A stretch of DNA of 6,442 bases from Bifidobacterium breve. GTDB taxonomy: Bacteria > Actinomycetota > Acidimicrobiia > Acidimicrobiales > Ilumatobacteraceae. A program made the translations under genes and the position numbers. The DNA lies in the NCBI GenBank assembly GCA_943325435.2, contig CALPPK020000073.1, positions 1 through 6,442 of the forward strand. Direction: 5' to 3'. Shown one piece after another: positions 5,175-6,442 of the stretch. The first letter of the stretch is position 1, and each line of letters begins with the position of its first letter. A model generated the notes under the pieces. That model was given only the letters and a program-made list of their open reading frames with translations, had not been told where the DNA came from and searched no databases.

Positions 5175-5726
5175 ATGACCGGTCCAAAGCTCAATGAAGC
5201 CAACCGCGTCGCCGGTTCAAAAAGTGGAAGCCGCGCAAGCGCTCGCTACCACCGTTCATCTGCATCGAAAGTGCGCGTCGTTCTGAACCTTGTTCGTAAC
5301 CAAGACGTTCGCACTGCAGATCAAATCTTGCAGTTCACAGATCGTGAAGCTGCACGTGTTGTTCGCAAGGTTCTTGCATCTGCTGTTGCAAATGCTGTTA
5401 CCAACGACAATCTTGACGCTGACGAATTGTTCGTAAAAGCATGCTTCGCAGACGAGGGTCCAACGCTCAAGCGTTTTCGTCCTCGCGCAAAGGGTCGTGC
5501 CGGAGCAATCTTGAAGCGCACATGCCACATCACAGTCATTGTTGATCGCATGAGCGATTCACAACTTGCAGTGATCGAAGCAAAGACAATGGCAAAGGGT
5601 GCACCTTCCAACAACCGTCGCGCGCGTGTTGCTGCAAGCCGCAAGGAAGCACCTGCTGTCGAACAAGAGATCGTTGCCGACGACCAAGTCGTCGACACCA
5701 CCACCACTGAAGAAGCAGGCAACTGA
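5175..5726 (+). CDS. rplV: 50S ribosomal protein L22 with acidic C-terminal extension
   Basis: The product has 183 residues against about 110 for E. coli L22. The core spans about residues 21-127: [20 protein letters not shown] (22-41), [12 protein letters not shown] (66-77), and the beta-hairpin strands around [24 protein letters not shown] (100-123). This hairpin lines the exit tunnel opposite L4 and is where macrolide-resistance changes occur in other bacteria. A 20-residue N-terminal extension precedes the core. A tail of about 55 residues follows, first basic ([14 protein letters not shown]) and then acidic with a Thr run ([20 protein letters not shown]). Such tails are common in actinobacterial L22 and are probably surface-exposed and disordered. 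AAGGAAG (5163-5169), five bases before the ATG, is a good ribosome-binding site. The gene starts two bases after the rpsS stop. Confidence 0.96.
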   Translation: MTGPKLNEANRVAGSKSGSRASARYHRSSASKVRVVLNLVRNQDVRTADQILQFTDREAARVVRKVLASAVANAVTNDNLDADELFVKACFADEGPTLKRFRPRAKGRAGAILKRTCHITVIVDRMSDSQLAVIEAKTMAKGAPSNNRRARVAASRKEAPAVEQEIVADDQVVDTTTTEEAGN

Positions 5727-6442
5727 TGGGTCAGAAGATCAATCCATACGGGTTCAGACTCGGCATCACAACAGACTGGAAGAGCCGCTGGTTCAGCGAG
5801 CGCGAATACAAGGACTATCTCACAGAGGATTGGAAAATCCGTGAGTACCTCATGAAGACGCTTGAAGATGCAGCTGTTAGCCGCGTTGAAGTAGAGCGCA
5901 CACGTGACAAGCTTCGTATCGACGTTCACACCGCACGTCCCGGAATTGTTATCGGTCGTAAAGGTGCAAAGGCAGACGAACTTCGTACTGGCCTTGCAAA
6001 GATCACTGGCAACAATCGTCTGCAACTCAACATTGTTGAAATCAAGCAAGCAGAACTTGATGCAGCTCTTATCGCACAGGGCGTTGCTGACCAATTGGTC
6101 AACCGCATTGCTTTCCGTCGCGCTATGAAGCGTGCAGTTCAGAACGCACAAAAGTTCGGTGCTCTTGGTATTCGTGTTCAGTGTTCAGGCCGCCTTGGTG
6201 GTGCTGAAATGAGCCGTACAGAGTGGTACCGCGAAGGACGCGTTCCTTTGCACACACTTCGTGCAGACATCGACTACGGATTCCGCGAAGCACGCACCAG
6301 CTCTGGTCGCGTTGGCGTAAAGGTGTGGCTCTACAAGGGCGACATCCTTCCGTACAAGAGCACATCGCAAGACAAGATTTCTCGTGAAGCAGCAATGGCT
6401 GTTGGCGAAACTTCCGGACAAGTTGTTCCAGAAGCCGCTGCA
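5726..6442 (+). CDS. rpsC: 30S ribosomal protein S3 (3' end outside window)
   Basis: The frame stays open to the last base, giving 239 residues without a stop. The N-terminus [20 protein letters not shown] is the S3 signature. The type II KH domain has its GxxG loop at GRKG (77-80) within [10 protein letters not shown]. The C-terminal S3 domain is marked by [33 protein letters not shown] (154-186) and [11 protein letters not shown] (197-207). R131, R132 and K135 in FRRAMKRA match the basic residues required for mRNA helicase activity in E. coli S3. S3 forms part of the mRNA entry pore in the small-subunit head. From about residue 210 the sequence is a low-complexity Ser/Ala/Glu-rich tail still running at the window edge, so the protein is longer than E. 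coli S3 (233 residues). The ATG overlaps the rplV stop by one base (TGATG at 5724-5728), with only a weak CAGG upstream, so translation is probably coupled. Confidence 0.97.
   Translation, partial: MGQKINPYGFRLGITTDWKSRWFSEREYKDYLTEDWKIREYLMKTLEDAAVSRVEVERTRDKLRIDVHTARPGIVIGRKGAKADELRTGLAKITGNNRLQLNIVEIKQAELDAALIAQGVADQLVNRIAFRRAMKRAVQNAQKFGALGIRVQCSGRLGGAEMSRTEWYREGRVPLHTLRADIDYGFREARTSSGRVGVKVWLYKGDILPYKSTSQDKISREAAMAVGETSGQVVPEAAA

Noticed and set aside
5321..6151. Reverse-strand open frame of 276 codons across rplV and rpsC
   Set aside because: It is fully antisense to two clear ribosomal protein genes, is rich in Cys, Ser, Thr and Ala as expected from reverse reading of biased codons, and shows no domain.
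1..6442. CRISPR arrays, insertion sequences, tRNA or rRNA genes, long direct repeats
   Set aside because: None was seen on reading both strands: no regularly spaced repeats, no transposase-like protein, no tRNA cloverleaf with CCA end and no rRNA-like stretches.

Overview
The window is chromosomal DNA from a bacterium. The ribosomal protein sequences look actinobacterial: L3 begins MAQKAIVGEKVGMTQVW and S3 begins [20 protein letters not shown]. From memory of these families, and given the moderate G+C (roughly 50-55%), a member of the Acidimicrobiia (Ilumatobacter-like aquatic lineages) is my best guess. That placement is inference and was not searched.

Layout. (1) Positions 1-186 hold the 3' end of a gene whose product ends in a PDZ domain, most likely an HtrA/DegP-type serine protease. 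(2) It converges with a reverse-strand gene at 199-1002 for a phytanoyl-CoA dioxygenase (PhyH)-like Fe(II)/2-oxoglutarate oxygenase. (3) A forward gene at 1044-2243 encodes an alpha/beta hydrolase with a complete Ser-Asp-His triad. It is divergent from the oxygenase across only 41 bp. Both start codons lack a Shine-Dalgarno sequence but have a TANNNT-type -10 hexamer 6-7 nt upstream, as expected of leaderless actinobacterial genes. (4) A 248-bp non-coding leader (2244-2491) contains a candidate promoter and two clear hairpins. (5) From 2492 to the window end runs the S10-type ribosomal protein operon: rplC (L3), rplD (L4), rplW (L23), rplB (L2), rpsS (S19), rplV (L22) and the start of rpsC (S3). 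The genes are separated by 7 nt or less, or overlap by one base (rplD/rplW and rplV/rpsC), which indicates co-transcription and translational coupling.

The ribosomal block supplies the large-subunit proteins around the exit tunnel and peptidyl transferase centre (L3, L4, L22, L23, L2) and small-subunit head proteins (S19, S3). Its order is canonical except that rpsJ (S10), which normally precedes rplC, is absent. The hydrolase gene and the structured leader occupy that place.

I do not see a new defence system, mobile element, CRISPR array or RNA gene. The observations most worth checking are the missing rpsJ, the leader hairpin that buries a GGAG motif just before rplC, the tight divergent leaderless promoter pair, two abrupt codon-usage changes (inside the hydrolase near 1662 and inside rplC near 2840), and substitutions at normally conserved positions of L2 and L4.
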